DNA of 64,000 nt from Okapia johnstoni (Eukaryota > Chordata > Mammalia > Artiodactyla > Giraffidae): assembly GCA_024291935.2 (NCBI GenBank), contig CM044320.1:47062001-47126000 (forward strand), in the 5' to 3' direction. Both the position numbers and the translations under genes were made by a program. Position 1 is the stretch's first letter. Each line of letters opens with the position of its first letter. Below the pieces are notes generated by a model, which did not search any database, was not told where the DNA came from, and saw only the letters and a list, made by a program, of their open reading frames with translations. Shown piece after piece: positions 1-10,411 of this stretch.

Positions 1-465
1 GCACATTGTGTCCAAAGCTGAGATGGTGTGTCTTGATTTTCTAGGGACCAGGCCACCATATTTGTTTCATTCCTGGGAGTCATTATTCTATTATGAAGCA
101 ATGTGTGCATGTCTATCTTCCATTTGCCTTTGTTGGAAAGTTATAGTTCAGGCATGTGCTGCGCCAATACAGGTTTATGCTATACAGTTCAGGGCACATT
201 CCCAGAAACTACTGAATGATGAACTAAAAATGGAACAAGGGTCAGGAGAAGTTTGAGTACCACTGGCCTCAAGCATAGCTTCCACCAGATGTCAGCCAGT
301 ATAAAAATTAGCCCTATCTGATTCCACATCATGAGAAAGTGATGAATAGGATTCACCCACAGTGACATCACTTGCCAGTGCAAATAGTGGCACTGTCTTA
401 AAGAGTCCTGAGAGAGTAACATAGGATATTCCCCTATGGTTACCAGATTTGGCTTTGTTTCAAGG
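1..465. other. unique sequence, nothing recognised
   Basis: No repeat family, splice-flanked open segment or RNA gene was recognised here. Short open frames on both strands look like chance. Confidence 0.5.
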
Positions 466-990
466 GAGTGGGGCATGGAGGTTAAGAGCACGGATTCTGA
501 AACCAGACAGCCTGGCTTCAGATCCCGGTCCTGCCATTACTGGCTTTAGGATCTGAGGCTTGTTGTATACCTCTCTGTGCTTCAGCTTCCTCATTGCAAA
601 ATAGGGATGATCGTGATACCATAGAAAGTTGTTATAAGAGTTCAGTGAAAACTTCCCTGGTGGTAGAATGGATAAGAATCCACCTGCCTGGGACACGGGT
701 TCAACCCCTGTTCTGGGAAGATCCCACATGCCACAGGACAACTAAGCCTTTGTGCCACAACTGCTGAAGCCCATGCACCTCGAGCCTGTGCTCCACAGTA
801 CAAGAAGCCACCACAATGAGAAACCCATGCACCGTAATGAGGGGTAGCCCCCACTTGCCACAATTAGAGACAAGCCCATGCACAGCAAAGAAGACCCAGC
901 ACAACCAAAAATAAAAACAATTAATTAATTTTTTAAAAAAAAGAGCTCAATGACACATGTAAAACCATAGAACAGCTCAAGAGTTCTGAA
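466..990 (+). mobile_element. MIR: MIR SINE, split by a CHR SINE
   Basis: The left part (about 466-648) follows the MIR order: an alternating 'gattctgaaaccagacagcctggcttcagatcc' type core, then the cytosine/thymine stretch with 'cttcctcattgcaaaatagggatga'. The right part resumes at 941 with 'acatgtaaaaccatagaacag'. The interruption is a younger CHR SINE at 649-940. MIR is an ancient mammalian tRNA-derived SINE with no coding capacity. Confidence 0.75.
649..940 (+). mobile_element. CHR-2: CHR-type tRNA-Glu SINE (CHR-2-like)
   Basis: It starts with the tRNA-Glu-like head 'aacttccctggtggtaga' and continues with the repeated 'gcccatgcacc' modules ending 'agaagacccagcacaaccaaaaa' and an A/T-rich tail. 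This is the cetartiodactyl CHR layout. It sits inside a MIR and is flanked by a 13-bp direct repeat with two mismatches (aagagttcagtga at 636-648, aagagctcaatga at 941-953), which I read as the target-site duplication. Confidence 0.85.
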
Positions 991-1004
991 CTGGGGCCTT
1001 ATTA

Positions 1005-1260
1005 CTTAACGAGAATTCACTGAGCACTATGCTAAACCTTTATGTGTTTATTATCTCATTTACCGGGTCTCCTGAATTGCAGGTGGATTCTTTACCAACT
1101 GAGCTATGAGGTAAGTCCTATCTCATTTACACAACAAACCTAAAGCATAATTCTTATTTTTTCTCTTTTAAAGATGAGAAACTAAGGCCTGGTGAGACCA
1201 AGCAACTTCTTCAAGGTCTTAGGGATAGGAAGGAATAAATCACAGAATTAGGTCTAGGAA
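1005..1260 (-). mobile_element. MIR: MIR SINE, split by a 55-bp insert
   Basis: Reverse-oriented MIR features are visible: 'ttatctcatttac' then 'aaagatgagaaactaaggcctggtgagaccaagcaacttcttcaagg'. The insertion of a short Bov-tA head at 1064-1118 separates 'tatctcatttac' from its duplicate. Confidence 0.7.
1064..1118 (-). mobile_element. Bov-tA: head-only Bov-tA fragment with perfect 12-bp target duplication
   Basis: The 55 bp match only the tRNA-Glu-like head of Bov-tA (on the minus strand: cctcatagctcagttggtaa, then the cctgcaattcagg stretch). The BovB-derived 3' half is absent. It is bounded by identical copies of TATCTCATTTAC at 1052-1063 and 1119-1130. A SINE without its 3' tail but with a clean target duplication is unusual. 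Confidence 0.75.
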
Positions 1261-1283
1261 ATTGGGTGTTGTGTTTTGTGTAT

Positions 1284-1485
1284 TAGTCGCTCAGTCATGT
1301 CAGACTCTTTGCAACCCCATAGACTGTAGCCTGACAGGCTCCTCTGTCCATGGAATTCTCCTGGAAAGAATACGGGAGTGGGTAGCCATTCCCTTCTTCA
1401 GGGGATCTTCCTGACCCAGGGATCGAATCCGGGTCTCCTGCACTGCAGACAGATTCTTTACCATCTAAGCCACCAGAGAGGCCCA
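1284..1485 (-). mobile_element. Bov-tA: Bov-tA SINE
   Basis: Reading left to right it shows the reversed BovB-derived tail ('cgctcagtcatgtcagactctttgcaacccca'), the 'ccattcccttctt' linker, and the reversed tRNA-Glu head ending 'ccaccagagaggccca'. Full length or nearly so. Bov-tA is a tRNA-Glu/BovB fusion SINE of pecoran ruminants, mobilised by BovB proteins. Confidence 0.92.
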
Positions 1486-1958
1486 CCAGGAGTGTGGGTA
1501 GTCTGACTCTAAAATATGTGTGCTTAGCCACTTCTTATACAGTGTATATTTGAAAATATTTTCCTGGTCTCTGAGACTATATCAACCAATAGGGTAGAAA
1601 ACAGTGAAACCATCAACCAGTATTTTCAATAGGTGGTATCGAATGAATGAGCTGGGGGGAAGTACAACAAGGCAGCAAGGAAGCAGAGAAAGAGATGTGC
1701 CATGATGCTGATGGAGACAGCAGGACATCAGGCATCTGGTATGTGGAAAGGTGGTAAGCAGGTTAAGTAGTAGCAGGTCATCAATGTCCAGCATGCTGAT
1801 CTAAGGTGGTCACATGCTAACTGTAGTTATCCTACTTTGTCCTGCCTGTAGTCTCACTATGTACTTATTAACTGTCTGACTTAACCATCTACTTGGCTTG
1901 GGTCATGGTGTCCAGTCCCGTTGCCAGGGATCAGCATTGAAAAGATATTCTAGGGAAG
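1486..1958. other. unique sequence, nothing recognised
   Basis: No known repeat or convincing open frame was seen. The right edge (1948-1958) is one copy of the target duplication of the next SINE. Confidence 0.5.
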
Positions 1959-2173
1959 AAGTAGCAGTGCTAGTTGCTCAGTCGTGCTCAACTCTTTGTG
2001 ACCCCATGGACTGCAGCCCACCAGGCTCCTCTGTCCATGGGATTTTCCAGGCAAGGATACTGGAGTGAGTTGCCATTTCCTTCTCCAGGGAATCTTCCTG
2101 ACCCAGGGATCAAACCTGGGTCTGCTGCACTGCAGACAGATTCTTTACTGACTGAGCTATGAGGGAAGCCCCC
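1959..2173 (-). mobile_element. Bov-tA: Bov-tA SINE with target duplication
   Basis: Reversed Bov-tA, complete from the BovB-like tail to the tRNA head ('gagctatgagggaagccc'). It is flanked by ttctagggaag at 1948-1958 and ttctagggcag from 2174, an 11-bp direct repeat with one mismatch. Confidence 0.92.
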
Positions 2174-2181
2174 TTCTAGGG

Positions 2182-3512
2182 CAGAGTCAGCTGATAAACA
2201 CTGTCTCTTTCTCATGATCGTACATCCAAACAAACCTGAAGAATTGTGCAATTATCCATTAGATGTATCACAGTTCTCATGATCTGTGTGAGAAGACTGA
2301 AAGTGGAGTAGAAGTAGGAATGATTCCATTTTTTTCCTGTTGGGTTCTAAAACTCAGTGGATTCTTGAACTTTACTCCTCTCTCTATGGCAGTCTAGGCC
2401 ATGTAAACACCTGGATCTTTATTCTCATTGTGGTGAAGACAGGCACTCGCTTTTTAGGGCATGTGTATTTTAAAATGTCTAGTTCACCAATTCTTGGCCA
2501 GCATGAGCTTTCCAATATTGAACTGTCTTTTCATTATGGTTTAATAGATGTAATATTGAGTAGAGCTTGTGCATAAATGGAGTATACATTTTCTCTGTGA
2601 TTTGGGATCAGGATGACTTTGAGTTTTGCCCCACCAATTTTAGAAAAACCAAAGGGAGCTCAGATAGACCATTTATAGAGATTATATTGTTAAGGAAAGA
2701 ATTATTCATGACACTTTTTAAAAGAATGATAAAGAAAACTTTCTTGAAGAGGAGCTACTTAATGCAATGAAATTTTGTGTTAGGGGAGAGACATTGGATT
2801 TAACTCCAAATACAGTAAGGCCAAGGAGCCAGGGTAGGAGAAGAGCCAGTGGGTGGAAAAGTACTAAGAGGAACCACAGGTAAGGGAGGATTCTGATGAC
2901 CCTGACCTAACAAGATGCTTGCTAAAGGTAGGCCAGAGTGATCAGATATGCTGATCAGGGTGATCTGGGGGTTGGTGGAGGATAAGGAACTTGATCAGAA
3001 ATTGAAGGTGATCAAACATCAAGTGTGGGGATTCTGGTAAAGCTGAGTTAGCAGGATTCTTGTTAGAAATGGACTCTAAAAAGAATGCATTTTTTCAAGT
3101 CTAGACATGGGCAGTGATCTGAAAATCTGGAGAGCCAATCTCTAGTCTGGATTCATAATCTCATTAATATGGGACAAGTGGATGCAATGCTTTGCCTTCC
3201 ACACTTGAAAATGCACGTAGAATGTTCCTCTTGACTCAAATTAATCATCTCTTTTCATTCTCTTCCCAAATTTGTAAATATTTAGAATAGGCACAATATG
3301 AGTGAAAAGTAGTACTCTTTAGAGAGTTCCTACAATGAACCAACAGGTTCATTGACAAAATTGAGGCAACCAAAGTGGAGAAAGAGCCAGCAGTAGTCAG
3401 AAGGCAAGAGAAGTGAGGAGCTGAGGTTGCCCACCTCTGCCTGGCTTTTCTTGGCACAGAAAAAGAGCTTCATGGAGGGAAGGGAACACTGACTTAATGG
3501 AGGGTGCATGCA
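2182..3512. other. unique sequence, nothing recognised
   Basis: About 1.3 kb without an obvious repeat family. The part at 2920-3020 is rich in GATC-containing words but shows no regular period. Short open frames here lack supporting signals. Confidence 0.45.
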
Positions 3513-3612
3513 TGAGTGCTCAGTTGTTCAATCCTTTCCAACTCTTTGAAACCCCATGGACTGTAGCCCACCAGGCTCCTCTGTATTTTCCAGGCAACGA
3601 TACTGGAGGGGG
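3513..3612 (-). mobile_element. Bov-A: Bov-A/Bov-tA tail fragment with internal deletion
   Basis: Reversed Bov-A tail ('gtgctcagttgttcaatcc' through 'ccaccaggctcctctgt') followed directly by 'attttccaggcaacgatactggaggg'. The few bases normally between 'ctctgt' and 'attttcc' are missing. The tRNA head is absent. Confidence 0.85.
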
Positions 3613-3945
3613 ATGTCACTTACTTATGTACAGAGGACAAAAAAATCACAATGAAAAATCTAATGAAAGTTTACAACGGATCTTTGACTGCTTTCTCCAT
3701 GAAGGTCTTAGATACAAAAAGAAAGTCAACGTTGTCTTGTCATAGCACTAGACAATCAAATCTGCATTTTATAAATGGCAATGTCTACATGCCAGGGGTC
3801 CTCAGGCATAGGCTTTGAGATTTCTGAGCTACTACCAGAAATCATGATTTAGCAAGTCCAGAATGGGAGGCACATTTTCTTTAACACATGATGTTGTCCA
3901 TGGACTGTATTGAGAGAAGCACTCTCTATGCAAAATGTCCAAGGA
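3613..3945. other. unique sequence, nothing recognised
   Basis: Nothing assignable was seen. Confidence 0.45.
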
Positions 3946-4140
3946 GGCAGTTGGGAGACCGGGATTTCAACTCTTTCACTGGTTCCCCATGAACCAGTGA
4001 TGATCAGACTCATCACTTTGCTCTGTGCCTCTGTTTCCTCATTTATAAAATGAGGGCATTAAACTAGATAATTCCTGATCAACTGTAGTTCATAATTTTA
4101 CATAGAGGACATATAAATGCCCATAATATACAAAAATACT
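3946..4140 (+). mobile_element. MIR: MIR-like SINE remnant
   Basis: It contains the MIR hallmark 'ctctgtgcctctgtttcctcatttataaaatgagggcatt'. A small perfect hairpin (CACTGGTTC at 3977-3985, GAACCAGTG at 3991-3999) lies inside. Confidence 0.6.
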
Positions 4141-4709
4141 AACATGTGAATTTAAGTAAAATGCTCTCCCCACTCTCGGCAAATCATTCAACTGGTTGGT
4201 ACTTGAGGTTCAGTCTATATTTGAAAAACTGGATTAGACTGGATTATCTCTACAGCCATGGTGGTGTTAATTTTCTCAAAGGACCATTTTGTTTCTGGAA
4301 AGAAGAGAACACACACTTCAAAGCCTTTTGGGGGGGGGGGGGCGGTAAACTGTCTTTGGATGCCAATTATTAGGCAATACAAACAAATACACCCATGGAG
4401 GTTGTGCAGTGGGAACTTTAATTATTAACTCATAGGGAATGGGTTCAAGAGATCCATTTGATGTAATTCAGATTCTCAGCACAAAAGGAGATTGATGTTA
4501 GCTTTTGAATTGGGTTATTACACCATGTTCTTCCTTTGGATAAAATTCCAGGAAAAAAAAACAAAACAAAACTCCAAACACCAAAACTACTGTGAAGATT
4601 TTGTAAAGATATCCTTGATACAAGCCAATAAAATCTGGATATGGTTTATTAGGAATAAAGTGGTGCCGGAAGAAGACTGTGGATTTGCTACATGACACTG
4701 CAGTGAAAT
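4141..4709. other. unique sequence with a G13 run
   Basis: No repeat family was recognised. A run of 13 G residues lies at 4330-4342, a simple mononucleotide tract prone to length error. An A-rich tract lies near 4551-4580. Confidence 0.5.
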
Positions 4710-4850
4710 ATCTTGCCCCAAACTTATGGATTAGAAATTGTGAGACTTTGCTACTCCGAGCCTCTGTTTCCTCACCCATAAATAAAGGGGGAATGTCATA
4801 TACTACATACTAACATTGTGATGAATAAATGAGATATATTTGTAGGTAGG
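4710..4850 (+). mobile_element. MIR: MIR-like SINE remnant
   Basis: The element shows 'cctctgtttcctcacccataaataaagggggaatg' followed by 'tgatgaataaatgagata', the 3' half of a MIR. Confidence 0.6.
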
Positions 4851-4899
4851 AAAGTTAAACAGACAAAAAGGAACTAAGAGCTCTGAAAACAGAATTGCT

Positions 4900-5360
4900 A
4901 TTGTCATCACTACTGTCCTTAAAACTGTGGGTTACTCATCTTTGGCTCATTCTATCAACTTCCTGGCACCATCTTGTCATTTAAGTACTTCGTCATTTAC
5001 CCACGAGCCAGACTTCCTCTGCTCTGTTACTTCCACCCTATCACCTCCCCAGGCCCCCTACTGCCCCTCATTCACATCACTCTCTTCTCTTTTTCCTGCG
5101 ATCGCAGACTGAGACATCCTTGAAGGCAGGAGATCTATTTATTCATGAAATTTAGTGGCATCCTCCTGCCTAAAATTTGGGAAAGAATAAAGGAATGAAT
5201 GGTTGGATGGCATCACCGACTCGATGAACATGAATATGAGCAAGCTCCAGGAGTTGGTGATGGACAGGGAAGCCTGGCATGCTGCAGTCCATGGGGTCGC
5301 AAAGAGTTGGATACGACTGAGCGACTGAACTGAACTGAAAGGAATGAGTGAATGATGCCC
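4900..5360 (+). mobile_element. L2: L2 LINE 3' end, split by a BovB tail
   Basis: The pyrimidine-rich part followed by 'ccttgaaggcaggagatctatttattcatg' and the 'aaaggaatgaatg' tail resembles the 3' end of LINE-2. A BovB 3' fragment (5199-5337) has landed in the tail; the tail resumes at 5338. Left boundary uncertain. Confidence 0.5.
5199..5337 (+). mobile_element. BovB: BovB LINE 3' end, 5'-truncated insertion
   Basis: About 139 bp of BovB 3' terminus, from 'ggttggatggcatcacc' to the (tgaac)n-type end 'gactgaactgaactg'. It is flanked by perfect 10-bp direct repeats AAAGGAATGA at 5189-5198 and 5338-5347, so it is a genuine 5'-truncated retrotransposition event. RTE elements end in short simple repeats, not poly(A); this copy shows that. 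Confidence 0.93.
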
Positions 5361-5890
5361 GTTCTTAGAAAGAGACTGAACTTCACCTTCATCTTTCGAC
5401 TTTCCATTCTTCCCTAGCTTGTGCCCTACGTGATAATTCTTTCTGGTCACCCAAACAAGACTTTTCGTTATCTTAGGATCCTATAGTGCTCAACCCAGAG
5501 GTCTTTTGAATTTCCTCCCTGAGTTTTCCCTACCACCTTCCCTTTCTGTGTCCCTCACATTGGGCTTCCTTTGTCATCTGAAGCCCACCAAGTAACTCAC
5601 CTGCAATCAGGTGCATTCTTCAGCCCCAAGATACCAAGGACAGGGAGGAGAAAGGGGATTCCTGCCTCTTTTTCCCAGCCTGAGGCACATATGTGCCCCA
5701 AGCCTTAATCTTTGGTTTTTTCTTCTCTCTCCTGTTAGTCTCACAATCTGAAATCTTATCATACCCCAGGCTTCCATACCATTGCCTCTCTAATAACTTT
5801 TAAACTTCCCTTTCTAGCATTTATTTCTGTTTCCCACTCCTCAGTTTCTTGAAAGTACTCTTCACTAATTTGTATCCCCCAATTCTGTGA
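5361..5890. other. unique sequence, nothing recognised
   Basis: Pyrimidine-rich in parts; no repeat, gene or RNA was recognised with confidence. Confidence 0.45.
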
Positions 5891-6240
5891 CTTACTTGAA
5901 GTGAGGTCTGAGACAGTTCATCCTGTCTGAGCCACATTACCACCTGTAAAATGGGAATGAGAGTGATAGCTGTGTGACGTGCTTTTTTTTTTAAGGTTTA
6001 TCACAGTTAATCTTTCACTGTCGCTATCACTCTTTTTATCTTACAGATGAGAGAACTGGGGTTCAGAAAGCTGAACTGACTTGCCCCAAGTCACACAGCT
6101 AATATTTGTGAGGTAGGGTTCACTCCCAGGGACACCTATCCTGTGTTACTTTTTAGTTGAGTTTGAAGGTGTATGGTATGAAAAATAATTTGGGAAACAT
6201 CTAGCTCAGTGCCAGAGACATAGCAAGTCCTAATTAATAG
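5891..6240. mobile_element. MIR: two nested MIR remnants in opposite orientation
   Basis: The left part (about 5905-5985, plus) carries 'cacctgtaaaatgggaatgagagtgatagctg'. A second MIR in minus orientation (about 6005-6140) carries 'ttacagatgagagaactggggttcagaaagctgaactgacttgcccc'. After it, 6175-6240 ('ctagctcagtgccagagacatagcaag') may be the rest of the first copy. Confidence 0.6.
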
Positions 6241-8276
6241 GGGATGGAAGGTCAAATGCAGACTTGCAAAACTGTGGACAGAACAAAAAGACAATGTCTA
6301 GATCATATTTCTCTGGCTCTTCCTCTCTGAGCCCACTGCTGTCTCTCCCTCTGCCCAGAAGAAAGAGCAGTCCTGGTGCCACAATTCAGCAACCCCAGAG
6401 TTCAGTGGGGAACAAAGCTGACATGAAACAGAGGTGTTTTTGCTCCTTGAAGTCTGACTCCCATCCCAGAATCAGTGGACGGCCTGATTCCTTCCCCTCA
6501 TCTCACATCACACCTCAATCTGCTGTTGATTGGATCTAGATGAAGCACCCTTTCTAAGGAGCAGGATCAATTTAGCTGATTTATCTGATTTAGATGCTGC
6601 TGAGATTAGTTCCTTGAAGCCTAAGATTAGCAAAGGGCAAACATCTTTATGTGAATTTGTATTTAATTAAATGGCTCCTGGTTCGATTAGTAAAATTCTT
6701 CCCCTGGTTGCCAGACACCGATGTGAGCAAAAAAGTGACCCCTGAAGTTGGACAGCCATGGTTAAATCTTGCCGTCAGGCCAAAAGAGTGGCTCCTGGGG
6801 AAGTGAAGATTTTTTTTTTTCTTCAATAGAAATGGATTTCAAATATAATTTACTGTTTCTACCTGGCGAAAGGGCATTTCTCCCCATGAATCCATCGGAA
6901 GCTGAGATGAGTGCCATTTCTTTCCAGAAGGCCATGTTTCCAAATTAACTTGTTCAGATGCTAAGCAGAGAAGCAGCCGGGCTGCTAAGAAGAACAATTA
7001 CTTTCCCTGGGGTTGCCTGCACGCTGGTTTGTTCAGCTCTCTTTATGTTCCAAACCTTGGCTGGCTCAGGAATGGTGGTTCAATACTGTGGGGGCTCTGA
7101 ATTTTTATTTCAGCTCAGCTGGTGAAATGAAAAATGAGAGCCTGGCGAGAACCTTGTCGTGTGCCAGGTTTGTGCAACCCGCCTTGGGGGCCTCTCAGGC
7201 AGACACTGTGTGCATTGTGTGCACATGTGTGTGCAAACATATGCACACACAAAGCACATCTTGCTCAACATCAGTGTAGCCCTGGATCGTAAGTGACGGT
7301 GACTTTGGATGAAAGGCTGTTTCAGCTCTGCTTACAGCTTCCACCTGGCCAGCACTGCCAAGCAGTCTCTGCAGGAGGACTGGACCAGCCTCCGTTGTCC
7401 ATGGTCTTCTCTGGTGAAGGAGCAGCTCAAGGTAGAGGCTGACAAGGACAGGGGGTGGTGGCGTGGCCCCTGTGCGCCTGCTCCATACTGTTGCTGTCAC
7501 TGCTCCCGGCCCCCGAAGTGCTGCCTCTTTACGGCATGCTGCTGATGCCAGTTCACTCTCAGGGGACGCAGGACAAAGGCGCATGCTGGATCTTCACGTT
7601 TTTGAATGAGGATAATCAATCTTACTCTGTGTATAGAACGAAGCCAATGTCGGGGAAGAGCAATAAACCCTACCAGCTGCTCAGGGGCATTGGAAGGCAA
7701 AGGGGAAGGGGGGCTGGGGGGTTTTTTTTTTTCCTTCCCCAAACCTGTGGGAACAGATTCTAGAGTAGATTACTACACAAAGAGAGAGTGAGAGGAGAAA
7801 ACATATTGGTATAGAATGGAGTTGAATGATCTATTTTCTAAGGAAGACAACTCTTATGAAAAAAATAAAAATCAAGCTATGTGTGTTTAATAAGCACAGA
7901 AAGTTTTTCACAAATAAACAGGTCATCTCTATGACAGGACCTCGGTAACAATCCCAGAGTCTTTAAGACCTCAGTTATGCAGCCAGGTAAGGTGATTTGG
8001 GGAAAGGAGAACTTAACTGTGGACAAGACTGTGTAGAGAGCATTTCAAATTGTTTTCTGAGAATTTAGGACAAAGTGATGGTGACTGCTGCTGGTAGCAT
8101 CATTTATTGTTGTTTTTGACATCTCCCACCGTTTCTACTGTGCTTTCCTAAGAACATGGATTCCAAAATATTAACAACAGGTTTGTAATAAAATAAATAG
8201 TAGAAACATTGAGTGAGATGAAGTCAAGTCAGTTTCTTCATGATCTTTTCAAGTCTTTCATATATTGATGTACATG
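6241..8276. other. long unique block, possible conserved noncoding DNA
   Basis: About 2 kb free of recognised repeats. The part at 6540-7160 has intact-looking TAAT-type words ('gtatttaattaaatgg') and 'tttccaaattaacttg', and 7280-7580 is GC-richer with several CpGs. A TG/CA-rich stretch lies at 7208-7256 and a T-run at 7720-7732. A 129-codon open frame on the minus strand (7195-7584) and a 102-codon one on plus (7455-7763) overlap; neither resembles a family I know, and neither has a clear promoter or splice context. Conservation is an inference from appearance only. Confidence 0.4.
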
Positions 8277-8360
8277 AAAAAATTCCACGAATGAAGGAGG
8301 TTGGTGGGCTACAGTCTGTTGGGCCACAAAGAGTTGGACACGACTGAGCAACTAAGCATG
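8277..8360 (+). mobile_element. Bov-A: Bov-A tail fragment
   Basis: It contains 'ggtgggctacagtctgttgggccacaaagagttggacacgactgagcaactaagca', the BovB-derived 3' part shared by Bov-A and Bov-tA. The 5' part is missing. Confidence 0.85.
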
Positions 8361-8859
8361 CAGGCAGAATCTCCAAGAGAGATGGTACTAGTCCTTTAAA
8401 CATGTATTTAACTACAGAAGGTTTTTCTTGATAAGACCTCACAGAAGCAACATTGAGCAGAACTTGCTGTGGAATACACACATGTGAAGGCTATTTCCCC
8501 TGGAATTATTTCAGAAGGACCCATCTCCAAGTCATCCTTCACAATGCTTGGAGGGTCATAAGATTCTCCAATTTGGAGGTCGTAAGATCCCTCTTCTCGT
8601 TTGGGATTCAGTGTAGGAAGTGGAGACAGTCTATGCGAGATGGGGAACTTCACAGAGACCCCCCCCTCCCGAGTGGGAATCTATCAATGGCAAGAGAGGG
8701 AAACCTGCCTCACCTTGGGAGGGGATGGTCTTCATCACACCTGTTGAGTCTGAGACCCAGCGGAGTGGGACAGATAAAAACTGGCCAAGTACCCCCATGT
8801 GCCACATCACACTCCACATCTCCCATGGGCCATCTAGTTCAGTCTTGCACGTAGCTCTG
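8361..8859. other. unique sequence, nothing recognised
   Basis: A 133-codon open frame on plus (8453-8854) overlaps open frames on both strands; I take these as chance because none has a recognisable domain or splice context. Confidence 0.4.
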
Positions 8860-9010
8860 GGAAGATTGCCGTGGCCATGTTACTGCTGAGGAAACTAAAG
8901 TTAAGCAGATTATCCCACGGTGTAAAAGTTTAATGAGCAGTGGAGCCAGGATTCAAACCCTTACAGTGTGTCCAGAACAAAATGAGGCAATCTGACTTTT
9001 AGCCACCAGG
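8860..9010 (-). mobile_element. MIR: MIR remnant
   Basis: Reversed MIR features: 'ctgaggaaactaaagttaagcagattatcccacg' then 'gagcagtggagccaggattcaaaccc'. Confidence 0.65.
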
Positions 9011-9377
9011 CTATTTTGACATAACTGGATATGCTGCCTCATCCAAGTCACAGTTTACTTGAGTCTAGGGTTTTATTCTCCCATGGAGGAGGAAATCCTC
9101 TGGGATTTCAAGACTAGTGGGGTAGGAGTCTAACTGCCTGGGAAGATGTGGGCTGGGATTCAGCTAGGGTTTGGGGTGCTTGACTATCTAGAGCCTATGC
9201 AGCAAAGGAGCTTATAATTGAATATGGAGAGTTGTGTTTGCAGTTGCCTTGTGGCCTCTTCATTGAAAAGTTACCCCCATACCTTGCAATGATAACCTCG
9301 AGCCCCACTATTGATTATTCTTTGCTTTATCTGGAGAAAAATTGTTTTTGAGAACAATTAGTTTATCCTACAGGGTA
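9011..9377. other. unique sequence, nothing recognised
   Basis: No repeat or gene signal seen. Its last 13 bases are the left target duplication of the next SINE. Confidence 0.45.
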
Positions 9378-9592
9378 TGAATGCATGCTCAGTCATGTCT
9401 GACTCTTTGTGACCCTATGGACTGTAACCCACCAGGCTCCTCTGTCCATGGGATTCTCCAGGCAAGAATAATGGAGTGGGTTGCCATGCTCTCCTCCAGG
9501 CGATCTTCCTGACCCAGGAATCAAACCTGCATCTCCTGCGTCTTCTTCATTGCAGGTGGATTCTTTACCACTGAGCCACAAAAGAGGCCTTC
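9378..9592 (-). mobile_element. Bov-tA: Bov-tA SINE with target duplication
   Basis: Complete reversed Bov-tA with a small insertion ('gtcttcttc' near 9540) in the tRNA head. Direct repeats atcctacagggta (9365-9377) and atcctaaagggta (9593-9605) differ at one base. Confidence 0.93.
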
Positions 9593-9605
9593 ATCCTAAA
9601 GGGTA

Positions 9606-10117
9606 ATCCTCTATAAACCTTTCCCACTGACCTCTAGAAAATCTAGACATTTTTATAGGAAAAGAAGGATGGAAATGGAGGACACTGGACAGTTCTACTC
9701 ATAACAATTCTGCACATTTCCCTATGGTTACAGGAATTATTCCATTCTACTTTGTTGTAGACCTTGGGAATTTTTTATATCATGCTAGATTCTAGGAAGG
9801 ACCCAAGGTTGCATTTTTATTTAATGCTCTCTGGCTACTTTCTCTCATGGAAGTAACTGTAATAAGTGAACCCCAGTGCTGGCTGTTAGTCACCCTAGGC
9901 AAACTTTGGCATCTGATAACATGTCAAACCCCACGAGGTGGACACGCTGGCCAGCAGTGCCCTGTTGCTTCACCTCAGGTGGCCTCATCCCAGAGAAACT
10001 GGTTTGGATTAGCCAACCTGTCTGTTATGCAGGACAGGTGGGCTCAGAGTCTTTCAACCAGTTAGTCAGCTGATCAACAGTACTTCTTAAGCAAAACTGA
10101 CCAAATAAGACATTCTG
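9606..10117. other. unique sequence, nothing recognised
   Basis: No repeat or gene signal recognised. Confidence 0.45.
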
Positions 10118-10127
10118 AGCATGTCTA

Positions 10128-10401
10128 CAGAGAAGGCAAGGGCACCTCACTCCAGTACTCTTGCCTGGAAAATCCCATGGACGGAGGAGCCTGGTAGGCT
10201 GCAGTCCATGGGGTCGCTAAGAGTCGGACACGACTGAGAGACTTCCCTTTCACTTTTCACTTTCATGCATTGAAGGAGGAAATGGCAACCCACTCCAGTG
10301 TTCTTGCCTGGAGAATCCCAGGGACGGTGGAGCCTGGTGGGCTGCCGTCTATGGGGCCGCACAGAGTCGGACACGACTGAAGCGACTTAGCAGCAGCAGC
10401 A
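10128..10401 (+). mobile_element. Bov-A2: Bov-A2 SINE dimer with target duplication
   Basis: Two Bov-A units in tandem: the first ends 'gactgagagacttccctttcacttttcactttcatgcattg', the linker typical of Bov-A2, and the second ends 'cgacttagcagcagcagc'. Perfect 10-bp direct repeats AGCATGTCTA flank it (10118-10127 and 10402-10411). It is well preserved and CpG-rich, so relatively young. Confidence 0.96.
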
Positions 10402-10411
10402 AGCATGTCTA

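Noticed and set aside
7195..7584. 129-codon minus frame as a gene
   Set aside because: Low-complexity end ('CVCICLHTHVHTMHT' from the TG/CA tract), no recognised family, opposed frames overlap.
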